Origin: an uncultured Clostridia bacterium
GTDB taxonomy: Bacteria; Bacillota; Clostridia; Christensenellales; UBA1242
Direction of reading: 5' to 3'
DNA length: 38,005 bases
Assembly: GCA_947629145.1 (NCBI GenBank)
Contig: CANRCQ010000007.1
Location: 1-38,005 of the forward strand
Shown: positions 8,801-23,800 of the stretch, in pieces
How positions within the stretch are numbered: the stretch's first letter is position 1
Layout: every line of letters begins with the position of its first letter
The notes under the pieces: generated by a model
Databases searched by the model: none
The model's input: only the letters and a program-made list of their open reading frames with translations
What the model was told of the DNA's origin: nothing
Program-made: the position numbers and the translations under genes

Positions 8801-11800
8801 GTTTTGACAAGCAATATGGGAACAACTTTCACAGAATTACAAGATTTTAACAGTGCTCTCTTTTACAACTTGGTGGGGAAAGTGACCGTTTCCATGACAA
8901 TAACACCAACAACATATGATGTAGGTCAATTCTCCATAGCGCCTAATTTGGTGTTTGGTGTTGGCCCAATGGAAGAGATGAACATCACAAAAACAGGGGA
9001 AAATTATCGCTCGAATGTTTCAATTTTAAGTGGGGCACAATATATTGATATTTTAAGTTTTGCAGACGACCAATTGAAAGCGCGCTTATATGAGTTTCAA
9101 ACTTCTCAATCTCAAGTTGCCGAAGAGAGAAGGATTCCGCTTTATGTAGGCTTTGATTTTAAGAACAAAATGCTTATCTTTTCAAATACAGACCACGATA
9201 TTGTTTCATGTAATTTTGCGGAATCTGGAACTTTCTACTTTACTCATGGAGAGCAAAGAACAACTTACAGATGGGACACTGTGCAAGAAAAAATTGGAGA
9301 AGAAGGCGGAGAAGATATAACTGAAACATTCTATGTTATTAAAAAAGATTCAAGCATAGATAATGACTTTATTGTAAAATATTCGACATCATACAGAGGT
9401 ATGCTTTCCTTCCCAGCAAGAACAAATTTTGTTGTTGTTATGGACACGACTTTGCAAACGGCGGACTCAATGCCGATTGATTTTAGATATGAAAATATTA
9501 TAGGTGAAGAAGGGGATATTGCGGATATTACAGTGACAAATCTTATTGAAAATTCAGCTGACCCTAACAGACCTTTTAAAGGATTGTGGGAATTTGAAAA
9601 ACTTCTTGGAGTTGATGAAGCCGCAAACAGAAAATTTCAGGCATTCACAACATTTGAAAAAGCATATTTAGATATAGAATTTGTTACAAAGGCGGAAGAT
9701 GGAACTTTGAAAAAACTTTCAAATCATGCGCCATCTTACACTTTGTATTCTGTTAAAACAACCCCAGAAGGCGAAGAAACCAAGGAAGAAACCAACGAAT
9801 TTGATATTAGCACAAGTGGAAAAATTCAACTTGATTTCACAAACACAAGATATTATGAAGTTGTGCCTGAAGGAACATTGTATAATCAAGAAGATTACAC
9901 ATTAAAAGTTGAAGTTGAATCATACAATGTGGAAGATTTAAAAGACAATCAAGAATTTGGGGAGTATTTAGAAAGATTTAAAAATGATAACAGTATAATT
10001 TTTGATATTGTTAAAAACGATGGAAAAACTTTAATTTTAGACTATACAAGAGAAAGAAATGAAGACGGCAGTTTTAATTTAATAAACGGCTGGCAGGCAG
10101 GGCTTTACAAACTTTCTATAGTTTGCCAAGATGTGCAATACACAGTGAATGTTAGAAATGTTTTTGTGGATGTTGATGGCAATGTTTTAGACAATGTTCA
10201 AGACAGCGGAATACAGACAAAGGTTAGTTTCCTTGACACAGAAACGGTTGCAGGCGAAGATGTTGCAACGGCGGAAAAGACATCACTTTACACAACAGAC
10301 ATTTCCATTTCCACCGAACTTACAGAAAACAAAGGATTTGTGTTTAGGGGTTGGAATTTTGATGGCGCGGAAGATTTTACTGACAGAACAAACATTCATA
10401 GCTATGCAACAAGTTTGACTTTCACTCTTTCTCAATACAATTATTCAAGATTTGTTGAAGCACAAAATGAAATCACAATTTCCGCAGTTTACACAGTGAA
10501 GCAAGTTAGAATTTTGGGTTACAGGTCTTATTCAATTCAAGAAACTGACGAACTTGGCACACATGAAAGATTTGAAAGCGGAAGGCTTACATACACACTT
10601 ACTCAGCCAGAGAAAGAAGAGATAATCTACAATTACAACACCGCCAACATTCAGCAGACACTTTTAAACATTTGGCTCAGCCAAAATGAATATTTGTATT
10701 ATTACATAATCGGCTATAAGATTGTAAACGACAGGGGGACAACTCTTGCAATCGCAAAGACTGACGAAGGCGAAGACGTTTACAATGCTTTAAGGGATGA
10801 AAGCGATTTTGACGACCCAAGTTTCAACTCATCTCGTTGGGATGGCTTTTCGCTGGATGATTATTTGGAATATATTTTAAGAAATGACCAAACCACAAGC
10901 ACATCAAGGACATTATATCTTTCCCCAATTTTAAAGAGAAAAAACATAACCTTGATTTTCCATTCTGGCACAGGCGACCTTGGAAATCAATATGGCGATG
11001 AAAAGAATGGCACAATCTATGCAAACACAACACCTTATGCAACAGAAGTTCCAAACGACAAGACATTTGAAATTGTAAATCCAGCATCAATAATCTATTT
11101 AAACACCTACAATGTGGATTTTAGTGACAGACAGATTGCGCTTGACCAAGTGTTCTATTCAAGAGTGGGCTACACGAAGCCAGACAGCAACTATTGGGCA
11201 TGGAAAAACATCAATTCTTCTGGAACAATCTTATATTCACAACTTTCGTTAATCCCACAAATGTATAACTTCAACGGCACAAGCGGAGAAGTGCATTTTT
11301 ACATCAACTGGCAAGTGGAAACTTACAACATAACTTTCAGGCCTGGAGATGGCTTCTTTGAAGATGGAGATACATTTAAAACAATCCAAGTTGAATATGA
11401 TGCCATGATAAGAACGGAAATTCCTGTCAATATTTCAAGAAACGGCTATTCATTCGCTGGATGGGGAATTGATGGGGATGAAAACAAAAAGTTCTTTGAC
11501 GAAAAGGGCGTTCTTGTAGGCGCGAACATTGAATATGACGGACAGACCTATTTTGTCAACCGCCTTTACAAACACGCAGGAAACATTGTTTTGTTGCCAA
11601 TTTGGAGTTCACAACTATTTACTATAATTGTGGACTACAACAGCGGCACGGACATAAGAGAGCAAACATCTCAAACATACACACTTTTATATGGCGGAAG
11701 TTTTGCAGGAATATTCAATGCTGACGGCACACTTATTGAATACAATGTTTCAAGAGAAGGCTATTTACTTGATGGATTTTATGTAGCAAACGAAGCTGAC

Positions 11801-14800
11801 GACACAATCTTCCAAAGAATTACTGCCACAACAATATTTAGTTCAAGTCTTTTGGGCTTTCAGTTTGCAGCATTCACAGACCCACAAACAGTTGCACTTA
11901 CAATTTACGCAAAATGGCGTTTTGATAGGACATATTTCACGCTTTCTATGACAAACAACAGACATGAAAGTTTGGATTATATTGAAGCGGAACAGAAAGT
12001 TTATTTTGCAGATTATTTTGCACAAGACAACATAACGGCAAACAATATCACTGTAAATTCAGTTTATGAAGGCTTTAACATTTCCATTTCAGTGGAACAC
12101 ACAAAACTTTCACTTATGTTAGACGAACAGCCACAAGAAGAATTTAGAGATTATTTTGTTGTTTACAATGCAGGGGAATATCAAGTTCTGTTTGAAGTTA
12201 TCTTAACTGACCAAGCAAGCAAATTCAACCTTGGCGAAGTTAGAAGATTTTCTTTCTCACTTTATGTGAATGTAAACAGAGCAAGGCTTCTTAGTGATGA
12301 AAGTTTGAATGACAACATCTATGCACAAAACATAGTTAAAATCATAGAGCCATTTGTTGATTTGCAGAAGGCAGGCATTATTCAAGGACAAGATTTGTCA
12401 ACAGTTGTTTCAAGATACAAAGCCTATGAAGGTGTGGACACTTTTGACCAAGCGGATGATATGCAAGTTTATGAATACATTATGATAAAATACTATTTGC
12501 TTTTGACGACAAACATTGCAAACGATTACAGAGCATATAAGGCTTGGACTTACAGCGACTATCTTGATTACAAACAAGAAAACGAAACTACGGTTTCGAC
12601 AAGAATTGCAAATTTAAAATTCTTCACTTATTATGATTATTTCAATCCAACGCAAACAGTTGAACTTGCAGAATATTTAAGTGGAATTTCACTTAAAGCA
12701 GTCAATATTGAAAATGTAAATCTTACACCAACAAAAGTGACATTAAATTCGGCTGTTTACACAATTTCGCCATTTACACTTTATGATGTTCGTGTTTATG
12801 TTGCGGAAAGCGAAAATGTTTCAAATTACAATCTCAACAATGACGCAGACGGCTTTTACTTTGAAATAGGAAGCGGCTATGTTATGCCACAAGTTTTGAC
12901 CTTGAAAAACAAGGTTGAAAATCCATCTGTTTACTATTCAAAATATTATTCAACCAGAGAAGTTCTGTTTGAATTGGATTATCCAACATATGAGTTTGAA
13001 GAAACAACATATTACAACTATAATGGAATTTACATAAACGCAAAACTTTATTCAAGTGACAGGGAAGTTGGACAATATTCATTTAAAGACAAAACAAATT
13101 ATCTTTTCTTTGATGAAATAAATGTTGCAATTATGGAAGATGACAGGCTTTACAATTCAAGGAACTTCAAACTTGTCCTTGACGAAGCGGACATCTTTAC
13201 AATCTTGGATGTGACTGGGGTTGCAAGTGTGGAAGTGACGGCAAAATATTTGACTACACAAGACGACTATGCAACTTTAAGTGATGTTGATGAAGATATA
13301 CTTTATATATCAAACATAACATATAATATAGGCGAAGATGCCGTTACACTCAATCCTATTGACAATCCAGAAGCATTCACTGTGGGAATGCATATGTCAG
13401 GCGATGTTCAACTTTATCAAATTGAAGAAAATGATTCCAATCGAATTTTTGTTTATCTCAATCAGTTTGTAACAGAACTTGTCATTTCAACAAAGCAGAT
13501 GCGACTTACGGACTATGAATACGCAAGTCTTTACAAGTGGAGTGAAAATCAACTTTACAATGTAGATGGCACAATGGAAAGCAGTGACACCTTGACTTTA
13601 ACGCGTGAACAATTTGATTCTGCGGAAGAAGACGAACTTTCACAGACAATTTATTATGCAATATTCACTGACCTTGTGTATGTTGAATACAACTTTAATT
13701 TCCCATCATCATACAGCGAAACAAACGGCACTTCAAGCACTTTGAAACTTGGCGAAAGCACATATGATTCACTTTATTGGCCATATGAAGCAGGGGTTGG
13801 GCAATGTTCAAGTATGTTTTTAATGTTAAATGGAAACGAGTATAAAATCACAGAAAACAGAGAGATGTTGTTCCGTGGGGATGATGGAGTCTTTATTGGG
13901 CTTAACAACTCAAACAGATTCCAAAAAGTTGTCTTTTCTTGCAAGTGGACAATAAGCACAACAATGAACTATATTCAACTTTTGCATAATGAAAAAATCG
14001 CCGTTGGCACATATAAAACTTTGTCCTATGGGCAAGTTGTATATCTTTACAATCTAAACGAAGATATGTTTACATATTCATATGTATGGCAAAAGGACAT
14101 TGATGGAGATTATCAAACAGTAAGTGAAACAAACTTCTTGGAACTTGCAAACGGCGGAAGTGCAGATGAAAGCGGCTCGTTTAGACTTCAAATTGTGGCA
14201 AAGATTCGCGAAGAGTTCTATCCATGTTTAGATGAAAATTCTCCAAAAGAATACTCAGTCAACGCAGATTTCTCACTTGAATTTATAAAAAACATAATCG
14301 ACAATGTGGAATTTTCTCAGCAGCCGGTCACTTATGACGCAAAAGACCATGCAGAAGAAGTGACAGTCACAGTTGTATATCGCTCTTGGGGAAATGAAGA
14401 CTATGGCCAGCAGATTTCAAGAGAACTTACAATTTCTCAAACAGATTTCATTCCACTTCAAGTTTTGCTTGCAGAAGAAGAAACAACCGTGCTTAGAAAT
14501 GCAGGAATTTACACAATCAATCTTTTGATTGACGACAGCAAGTTTGAATATGGCGAAATTACAAAAACTTTCCAATTTGTGATTGACAGAAGGGAAGTTG
14601 ATTTAGACAATTCCTTCACGGCAACAAAAGAGTTTGCCGCAAGCGACCCAGCACTTGACATGAATTTTGCAGTGAGAGATGAAGGCTCGCTTATTGAAAA
14701 CATAACCTTGTCACTCACACGCGGCACAGACCCAAGCGAAGATATTGGCGAAAGCGGACTTTATTTTGCCTTGGTGGGCGAAGAATTTAAAGACAACTAC

Positions 14801-17800
14801 ATCTTTAAATCCAATGGAGTTGTGCTTTATGACGGAGAAACAAAGCCAGAAGCACTTGAAAACTCTGTTGGCACATTCACAATCACTCAGGCGGACACTT
14901 TAAGACTGAATTACACAATCACAACAGACAACCCAGCCATTTGGACAGAAACTTATGTAAAGGGCGGATTTAATGTTGCTGTTTCGACAAGCGGAGATGA
15001 CTTTGTTTTGCAAATCAAACAGCAAGACACAGTTAAACACCAGTTTACACTTGTTTTAAATGACGCGATAAATGGAATTATTTCTTCAAGCAAAATCTTG
15101 CAAATATTAAAGGCACACTTCGACCCAACAATTCGTTTTATCATCGGCGACAAGACCTTTGATGTTGCGGAAGATTGTGAAATTTACAACTATTCACTTT
15201 CAAACGGCGCGCAACTTTCAACTTATTACAGAAATGTTGAGATAAGTTTGGATTATAAATTCCAAATCACACAACAAATAATTGACATTACTGGCATCAC
15301 TTATGTTAAAACTTTCGATAACGAAAACACCGCAACCATAAGCCTTGAAGGCGAAGAAATCAATCCGGAAGAATACAACGGACTTTATATAGAAGTTTTA
15401 TATTATTCAGTTCACGCAGACGACAGCGTTATGGTTGGGCTTTCACTTAATCAAGCAGGGGAAAGCGAAAACAAGGACAATTTCACACTCAGTCAAACCA
15501 CAGCATATTGGAAAGTGGCAAAACTCACTGCAACTATGACCCTTGAAATTGATACAGATAAAGAAAGATATAAAACCGAAGTTGCATCTCACTATAAATA
15601 CGGAGTTTTAAATGTTTCAAACATCAAACTGGGCGACTTTGTGAAGATAAAAGACGTTCAAAAAGAAGATGGAACATCTGTTTTGAGATGGCTTTATGAA
15701 GGATTTTATTCTTTGACATTCAATCACGATGCAAGCAGTGTAAGTGAACAGGGATTTTTATATCATGGAAGTTACTCACTCACTCCAGAATATGAATTTC
15801 AAGATTTTGAAATGACCGTCAACTCACTTGATTTTGTTGTTGATGTGCTTGAAATAGAACACAATCTTTCAAGGAATTTTGTTGTCATCACAGTATTGGA
15901 CAAGATTGCGGCAAGTTATCCAGAAACAATAAACCTTTCCACAGGCGAAGTGTTAAATCTTGAATACACTGTAAGTGGACAGACACCAGACACAAGCCTT
16001 CCAGAAGGCAACTATGATTTTGTTTTCAAAGCGGACAATGGGCTTGTTGCAAAATTCTTAAACGACAGTGTTGTTGTCACAATCAACGCAAACAACCAGG
16101 CTCTTGGAGTTGTCAAAGAAGCACAAGCTGTCTATGCAAGAATTGTTGATGAAAATGTTGACACATTAAATCCAGACAACTTGAAAGTCGTTTATTCAAG
16201 AGAAAGTTATGCCTTTGTTTTAACTGATGTAACGACACTGAAACTTCAAAAAACTGGCGCAGATTTTAGAACATTTAATGTTAGATATTTCACAAGAACA
16301 AACGTTGACGGTGTTGTCAGTGAAACGGCAGTTGACACATCAGCTCTTGGCACAGTTACAATAACCGCAGGGGATATGCTTGCTGTTGGCAAATACAACC
16401 TTTCAATCTCAATGAGAGAAGGCAGTTACGTAAACATCATCTTTGCAGAAAACTATGCGTTTGAAATCACTCAAATTGTAATTGATGTTGAAAAATTGAA
16501 CATTCAAAAAGAATTTAACTATTCAAGGGATATTACAATAAGCGAGTTCAGTGAAAAAATCTCTGGCGAAGATGTTTCAATTCTTGCAAGATTTGAAGAT
16601 TTGGAAATTGGCGACACAAAACACGTTGATTTGTATTTAAACGGTGCTAACAGAAACAATTACACACTTTCTTCAACAAGTATAGAAGATGGACAAATCA
16701 AAAAGGCACAGGCAACCATTTCGCTCAACAAACTTTCATATGTTTATGGGCAGATAAGCAACATGGGAACTTATGAATTTGCATTCACTGTAAATTCAAA
16801 TGAACAGGTTGTGCCATCCGCCGGATATAAACTTTCTGTGGAAATTCAAAACGCAACATTCTCTTCTTCCACAAATAGATATTTGGATGTGGGCGAATAC
16901 ACAGTAAATGTAAGTGGCGAAAGTGCAAACTATGAAATTCAAAACGCAACTTTTGAAATTGAAGTCACCGCGCTTGAACAGTCACTTTTGCTTGAAAACA
17001 ACGGCATGATAACGGCGATCTATGGCTCTTTGGCGGCACGCAGCGACACCGTAACTTACACCATGACAAGCACACTTGGCGAAAAATTTGACGTCACATT
17101 AAAACGCGAAATGGGCACTCAATTAGGCTTTTATCGCATTCTTTCAAACGGATTTTCAAGTCAAGATAAAAACTACATTCTTACAAAAGTGGAAGACACA
17201 TCCATAAGGGGTGCATTCCAAATCACTCGTCAAAATCAAAGAGTGTTTGTTCTGTTTGATGACGGCACAACCACATTTGAAGTGCTTTACAACGGCTTTG
17301 AATACAACAGAGTTAATGTGATTTTAAAAACAGACGGCTATTACATGACAATCACTCACACTTCAGGGCTTTCACAGACACTTGAAAAGAAACTTGGCTT
17401 CTTCTATCTTGAAGGGGGCAAATACAACAAATATGAAGAAGAATTTACTGTTGAAGGACTTGTTGCAACACTTGAATTTATGAATTATCCACTTATCAAA
17501 CAGAAAGGGGAATACAACATTCAGTCAGTAAATGCCACTTCTTCAACCCACGATGTTAAAATGGGAAAAGACGGCACATTGTATGCATTTACGTTTGTAA
17601 TTTCAAAGATAGAACTTGAACTTAAAGACGAGTTCAGCACGCAAATCACAAAGACATTCAATTTTAATGATGCCGTTTATGACTATGAAGATGCAAGCGA
17701 ACTTTTCAAAGGCATCACAACAGAAGATGGACTTAGCGCACAAGTTAAGTTCTACACAGACAACACCTACACCACACTTGCAAAATTTGTTGGCACAAAT

Positions 17801-20800
17801 TACAGAGTTGTAATCACTGTTGATGGGGCAAACGCAATCAACTATTCTATTCCAGACTATCTTTCAATGCCAGATGGGGGAATTCCACCACAGACAGTTA
17901 TTGGAACAATCGAACGCGCCGATGTGACATTCTATGTCAGCAACCTTACATTTGCTTATGGCGAAAAGTTTGACCTAAACAGCATGGTTAGATATGAAGT
18001 GGATTTTGTTTTCGATGAAGCGGCTTTGACAGAATACAAAAAACAGCGCACTTGGGAATTGGAACTTATATACAACTATGATGGGCCTTTAAGCACAACA
18101 GGAAATTTGCCAGCAAACGAATATTCCCTTACTTTGAATTTCAACGCAACAGACTTTAAAGTTTTAAAATATGTGACCGACAACAGCGAAAGCGAAACCT
18201 TGCAGGCAAAACTTGCAATCACACGCAGAAAACTTCAACTTATCGAGAAATCAACTCCGTTTGAAGATATGTTTGTAAAGACCTATGACGAAACGCCAGA
18301 TGTTGTAAATGCATTCACAAGTGGGGTTGCAAACTTTGATATTTCTGGGGTTTTAACAGACGATGATGTTCAAGTTTTATCTGCGGAATTTGAAAATGAA
18401 AAAGTTGGAAATCCAAAGAAAGTTAGATTTGTTCTTAAAGGCGCGGACAAAGACAACTATGTGCTTGATGACTATGCATTTGGCGCAATCAATCCTATCG
18501 AAATTGACATTGTGTTCAATTATGAAGACCCAATTTATTCAAGTGTTGATGAAATCGGCGCGCCACAACTTTCAAGCATAGGCTACCCATTTGTTTCAAC
18601 AAACAATCTTACATCCAACTCTCTTGATGAAAGAACAAAAACTGGAAGAAGTTTCCCAAGTATGCTTTACAATAACCTTGGATTTGATTTTGCTTATTGG
18701 ACACTTGATTTCAACATTGTGGACAATCCAACAAAAGTTGAAAAACTTAAAGAGTTGATTGCAAAGGCTGGGCTTACATTAGACATTCGTTCAAACGAAG
18801 CGGAAGGGCTGTTTAAGGTTCAAGTTTCAAACAACGCAAAAACAGTTGAATTTATTGGTTTGCTTGTCAAAGAACAAGAACAATTCCCAGAATTTTACTT
18901 TAAGTCAAATTCAAAAATTCAAATCGTCTTCCAGCCTAACTGGGACCCACAAATAGAAAAACTTGAAGTTGTGGCAACTGATGAAAACGGAAATGAGATG
19001 CCTGTTGGGGTTATCAGTGTCAATGGAAGTGTGGATGCGGACAGTTATTCACAAGAATTTGACTATGATGCAAGTATAGATGTCAAAGTGAAGGCAGTTT
19101 CTCACGCATTCTATTTTGGCTTCTACATCAAAGTTGAAGACGAATGGGTCAACGCACAAAATGTTGAAGGAGTGATGATTTCTTACTCAACCGACTATGA
19201 TATGCTTCTTCAAATGCACATCAAAGAAAACACGCAAATTCAAGCAAGATTTTCAATTCAAAAAGTTGCAGTTGACATTTCACTTGCAGATTTTGAAAAT
19301 GCCGAATTGACATCTTCTAATTTTGTCGATGATGACGGCGACAAGGTTTACACTTGGAACACAGATTATTTCACACTTTTGAATGTTCAAGTAAGCGCTT
19401 TGCCAAGCATAACGCGCACAGGCTATCAGCATTTGGGCTACACTCACAGGGGCACACTTTTAGAAAGCGAAAGAATGCTCAGTGAACTTGTCACAGACAT
19501 CAATCAGTCAACTTCAATCACACTTGTTCCATTGTTTGAAAGACAAAAGATTGAAGTTACACTCAACTTCAATCATGACAATGTTGAAAATGTGACAATC
19601 ATTGTTGAATATGGGCTTGCATACAAAACAAGTGCAGATTGGGAAGAAAACAAAAATCCAAGTCGCGCTGGCTTTATGTTTAAAGGATGGCAAAAAGATG
19701 GAGTCACGATAGACGAAAACAATGCTGTCACAGAAGCACACACACTTGTTGCACAATGGGAAGTTCTTAAATTTACATTAAAATTTGTTGTTGAAAATGC
19801 GGAAATTTCAAATTCTTCTCATGAATTTGAATTTGACGGCACAAATATCTATCAGGCAACAGATGTTGAATTTGAAGAAGAAATCACATTCAAAGTGACG
19901 GCAAATGCCGGCTATATGATTTCAAGCACTTGGGCAGATGAATTTGATGTTGAATTTGACGACACAAGAGATACAATCGCAAGTGTCACATTCAAAATGC
20001 CAAATTATGACGGCGATGTTTATGAATACACACTTCCAATCATTCCAGTTTCAAACAGAATTACAATCACAGGCGAACATATTGGGCTTATTGAAGCATA
20101 CAACAATTCAACAAGCGAAAATATTGATGTGGCAGGAAGCAGTTTCTATATTGAAACAGACAATCGTTTCACAATCACATTGACGGCAGAATTGGGCTAT
20201 GAATTTGAACAAGACATAACCCTTTCAGTTGAAGGCATTCAAAAGACAGTTAATATAGTTGAAAAACAACTTGTGATTGAAATTGAAAGTGTAAACAGCA
20301 ATGTTGATATTACAATCACAACAAAACGCAGTTTAAATGATGTGACAATTGCTTTTGATGAAATTTTACAAATCAAAAACATTATTGTGGAAGGCACAAC
20401 CTATCTCACAAGCGGACTTCAACCATTCAAGGTTGTCACTGGCGAAGAGTTTGTATTCTTTGTTACATTTGAATATGGCTACTCATTCGACAGGGTTGAA
20501 AGCGAACAATTCACACACAGCGAAAATCTTGATGACAGCGGACTTTATGAAGAAGGCGTGTATAGAGTTGTCGTTTCAAACATCAATCAAAGCGGAACAG
20601 TTACAATTTATTCAACCACCGCAATCTTCACAATCTCAACCGAAGTTATCACTTGGGACAGCAATCACGACAGAGTTACAGTTGACGGAAACATTGCTTA
20701 CATAAACGGCGACATAGTTCCAGTCAGCGCAAACTATCAAGACACAGTTACTTTCACATACAGAGAAGCATCAAATTATTATTTCGCAGGTTGGTCAAAA

Positions 20801-23800
20801 GACGGAATTGAGATATTCAGCAGTCTTAAAGAACTTGTTTACACAGTTGAAAAAGACGAAACTATTTACGCGATTTTCTCCGCTTCTCATTACTTAATCT
20901 CTCTTGCAACACTCAGTGTAAGCGAAGTTTCCGTTGAAACGCACATGGAAACACTTTACACAGAACTTCGCGGACTTTCCGCAGGAAGATACACGAATTT
21001 AGACGGCACAGATATTCAAAGTGTTCAACTTTACTTTGGAACAAATGCAGTTGTTATGTTCTATGTTCCACAAGGGTTCATCTATTCTGGATATGGCTAT
21101 TACAACACCGAAAATCAATTTATTTACATAGACCAAAATCCAAGCAATGAAAGAATTATTGAAGTCAACATCACAACACAGACTGTTGGCGAAAACGTGT
21201 TTAGAATTTATTTTGTAGTTTCCGCTTACAGTGTTTCCATCGATGTTCAAACGCAGATAAGAATAAATGAAACTCGCCAAGACAACAACATGATTGGAAT
21301 TGCACAACTTGTTGGCGCAAACGGCGAAAGTGTCAAAGAAAACGGCTATATCGAAGGCTCTCGCGCACACTATGAAGGCGCTTATATTCCAACTGATTTC
21401 CACAACTTCACTGTAATTTCTTACACCGGCGACAGAATATATATTCGTGTTGAAATCCAGCGCGATGGATATGTCTTTGATGGGCTTGTTTGCACGGATT
21501 ACAGTGTTATTATCGCAAAAACCAGAAACGAAGATATTATCTATGAAGTGTCCAATTTTGTAGGAGATGTGGACAAACACATAAGCCTTTATGTTGTGTT
21601 TAAGCCTATCATCAACATGGTTGAACTTACATTTGAACACAATTCAACAACGGTTGAAGGCGGCGTGTTTGAAGTTTCCCCAGCAGGCGAAGAATATGCA
21701 GGAATGATTTCAACATCTGGAAACAGCAGACCTTCTGTCAATGTTTACGCATTCACAGACAGCAAGTTTGTTGTTCACGCATATATTAAACTTGGCTATT
21801 ATGTAAATGACGCGTCAAATCTTGTCATCATTGATGAAAACTTAATTGTGGAAAGTGGGGCAACTTACACGAAATTCAGCGAAGCGCAAATATTGCAATC
21901 TGGCTTTACAGGAATGGTGTCATTTACAATTTCTGGCTTCATGCACACTCAGTCAATCAAGATTGTTTTAAATGCACAAACTTACACTGTCAAACTTCGC
22001 GATGGCAACACCGAGAAAGAAGACGGAGGAACTTTACTTGCCACAATCAAAAATGTTGAATTTGGAAGTTTGATAGACCTTACAAATGATGGACATATTA
22101 CAATTGAAGACGGCAGACTTTCCTTTGTGGGCGGCAAACTCAATGTAATTGTAGAGCAAGATAAATACAATTTTGAAGGTTATTTCACACAGCCAAGTGG
22201 CGCAGGTGTTAGATATTTTGATTCACACGGAAACATCCTTTCAACATGGCAGGAAAGCGGCTTCTCATTCAATCAAAGAACAAAACTTTATGAAAGAAGT
22301 GCAAATGCCGTGTTCAAAGAAAACGGCGAGATTGAAATTTCACTTTATCTTTACATGAGTTATCTTAAAACAAAGATAAGATTTGCAATTATTCCAGACA
22401 TTCAAACAAACATCACGGCGCAGGACATTGTTTCTGGTGTGAATGTGTATAATTCTTGGTATTATTCTTCACAGCCACTTTACATGGAAGTTACATTTGG
22501 AACAAACATCTATTTCAACGCACCAGAAATTGCAGGCTATGCATTCTATCGTTTTGTAATCAATCAGCGCCCAGCAGGTGGGGATTGGTTCGCTCCAGCC
22601 TACTCTTACAGCGAACGCACTCCATGGTCAACCAATCAACTTGACAACTTTGTTGAATGCGAAGTGCAGATTGTTTACTTTGCGCAAGTTGATATAAGGA
22701 TTATTGGTGGGGAAGCAAATCCAATAATTACACAACAAGACAGCAACTCCCAGGCGCTTAATTTGCTTGAAAAGTATTATGTTGACACATCCAAATCCTT
22801 TACATTAAACGCAAATCCTGTGGAAGGATATGAGTTTATAAGTTGGACAAACACAAGCACTGGCTACACAAGTGGAAGGGAAATCATAACTCAACAAATC
22901 CAAAAGCGAGTTATCTTTATCATGGTTTTGGAAGGGCTTCCGGTCAACCTTGACTTCACGGATTATGAAACAAAGTTTGGACAGATTGTTCAAGTTAGAA
23001 TAACTCCAAAAAATGGCACAACATCGGCATATTCACTTGGGCATTACAACAATGCTGGTGATTTTGTGAAAGATGTGTCAACTTACACAGCCCATGTTGG
23101 GGATTATATAGAATTTGTGCTTAATGTAGAACGCGGATTTGCTGTTGTTTGGGACAGCCCTGAAAATATGCAATTCAGCCGTTTTGAAAATCAAAGATAT
23201 TACTTTAAACTAGAACTTATTGGGCATATTGCGACCTATGAAACTTTGAATATAATTCCAAGATTTGAAGATGAGATTTTGTCTGTTTACATCAATGAAA
23301 AATTTGCGGATGACCAAATTATTGAAAATGCATTTGACCTTAATGATGAGTCCCTTGCAGGAGCAATTACAAACGCAAATGGTGTTACAGTAAAATCTAT
23401 TGTCGCAGATAAAAATGCCGACATCACACTTTTAAGTGTTGTCAATCCAAAATACAGAATTACAAACATCAAAATTCAAAACTATGGGCTTGAATACAAC
23501 GATATGGACACAATTTTCCATGATGGAAAAATTACAATCACAAAGGCATATCGCGCTGGAAAAGCAGAGCCAATCATAGGCACAATTTCGCTTGTTGTTG
23601 AATATTCAAGACTTTTGTGGGAAAATGATTTTCTTGTGGACACCAACCTTAGCGGCGCAGGAACGGACAGAAATCCATATCAAATTTCAAATTCTTCTCA
23701 ACTTACTCTTATGATGCAACTTGTAAATTCAGGAGCAGTCAATGAAAGCGGATTAAGTTATAAAAACGCAAGTTACATTTTGACGGACGACATCGACCTT

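Noticed and set aside
20999-21640. A 213-codon minus-strand open frame inside the giant gene
   Set aside because: It is antisense to a long, well-behaved coding frame with a signal peptide and recognisable repeats; it has no ribosome site or promoter and its product resembles nothing.
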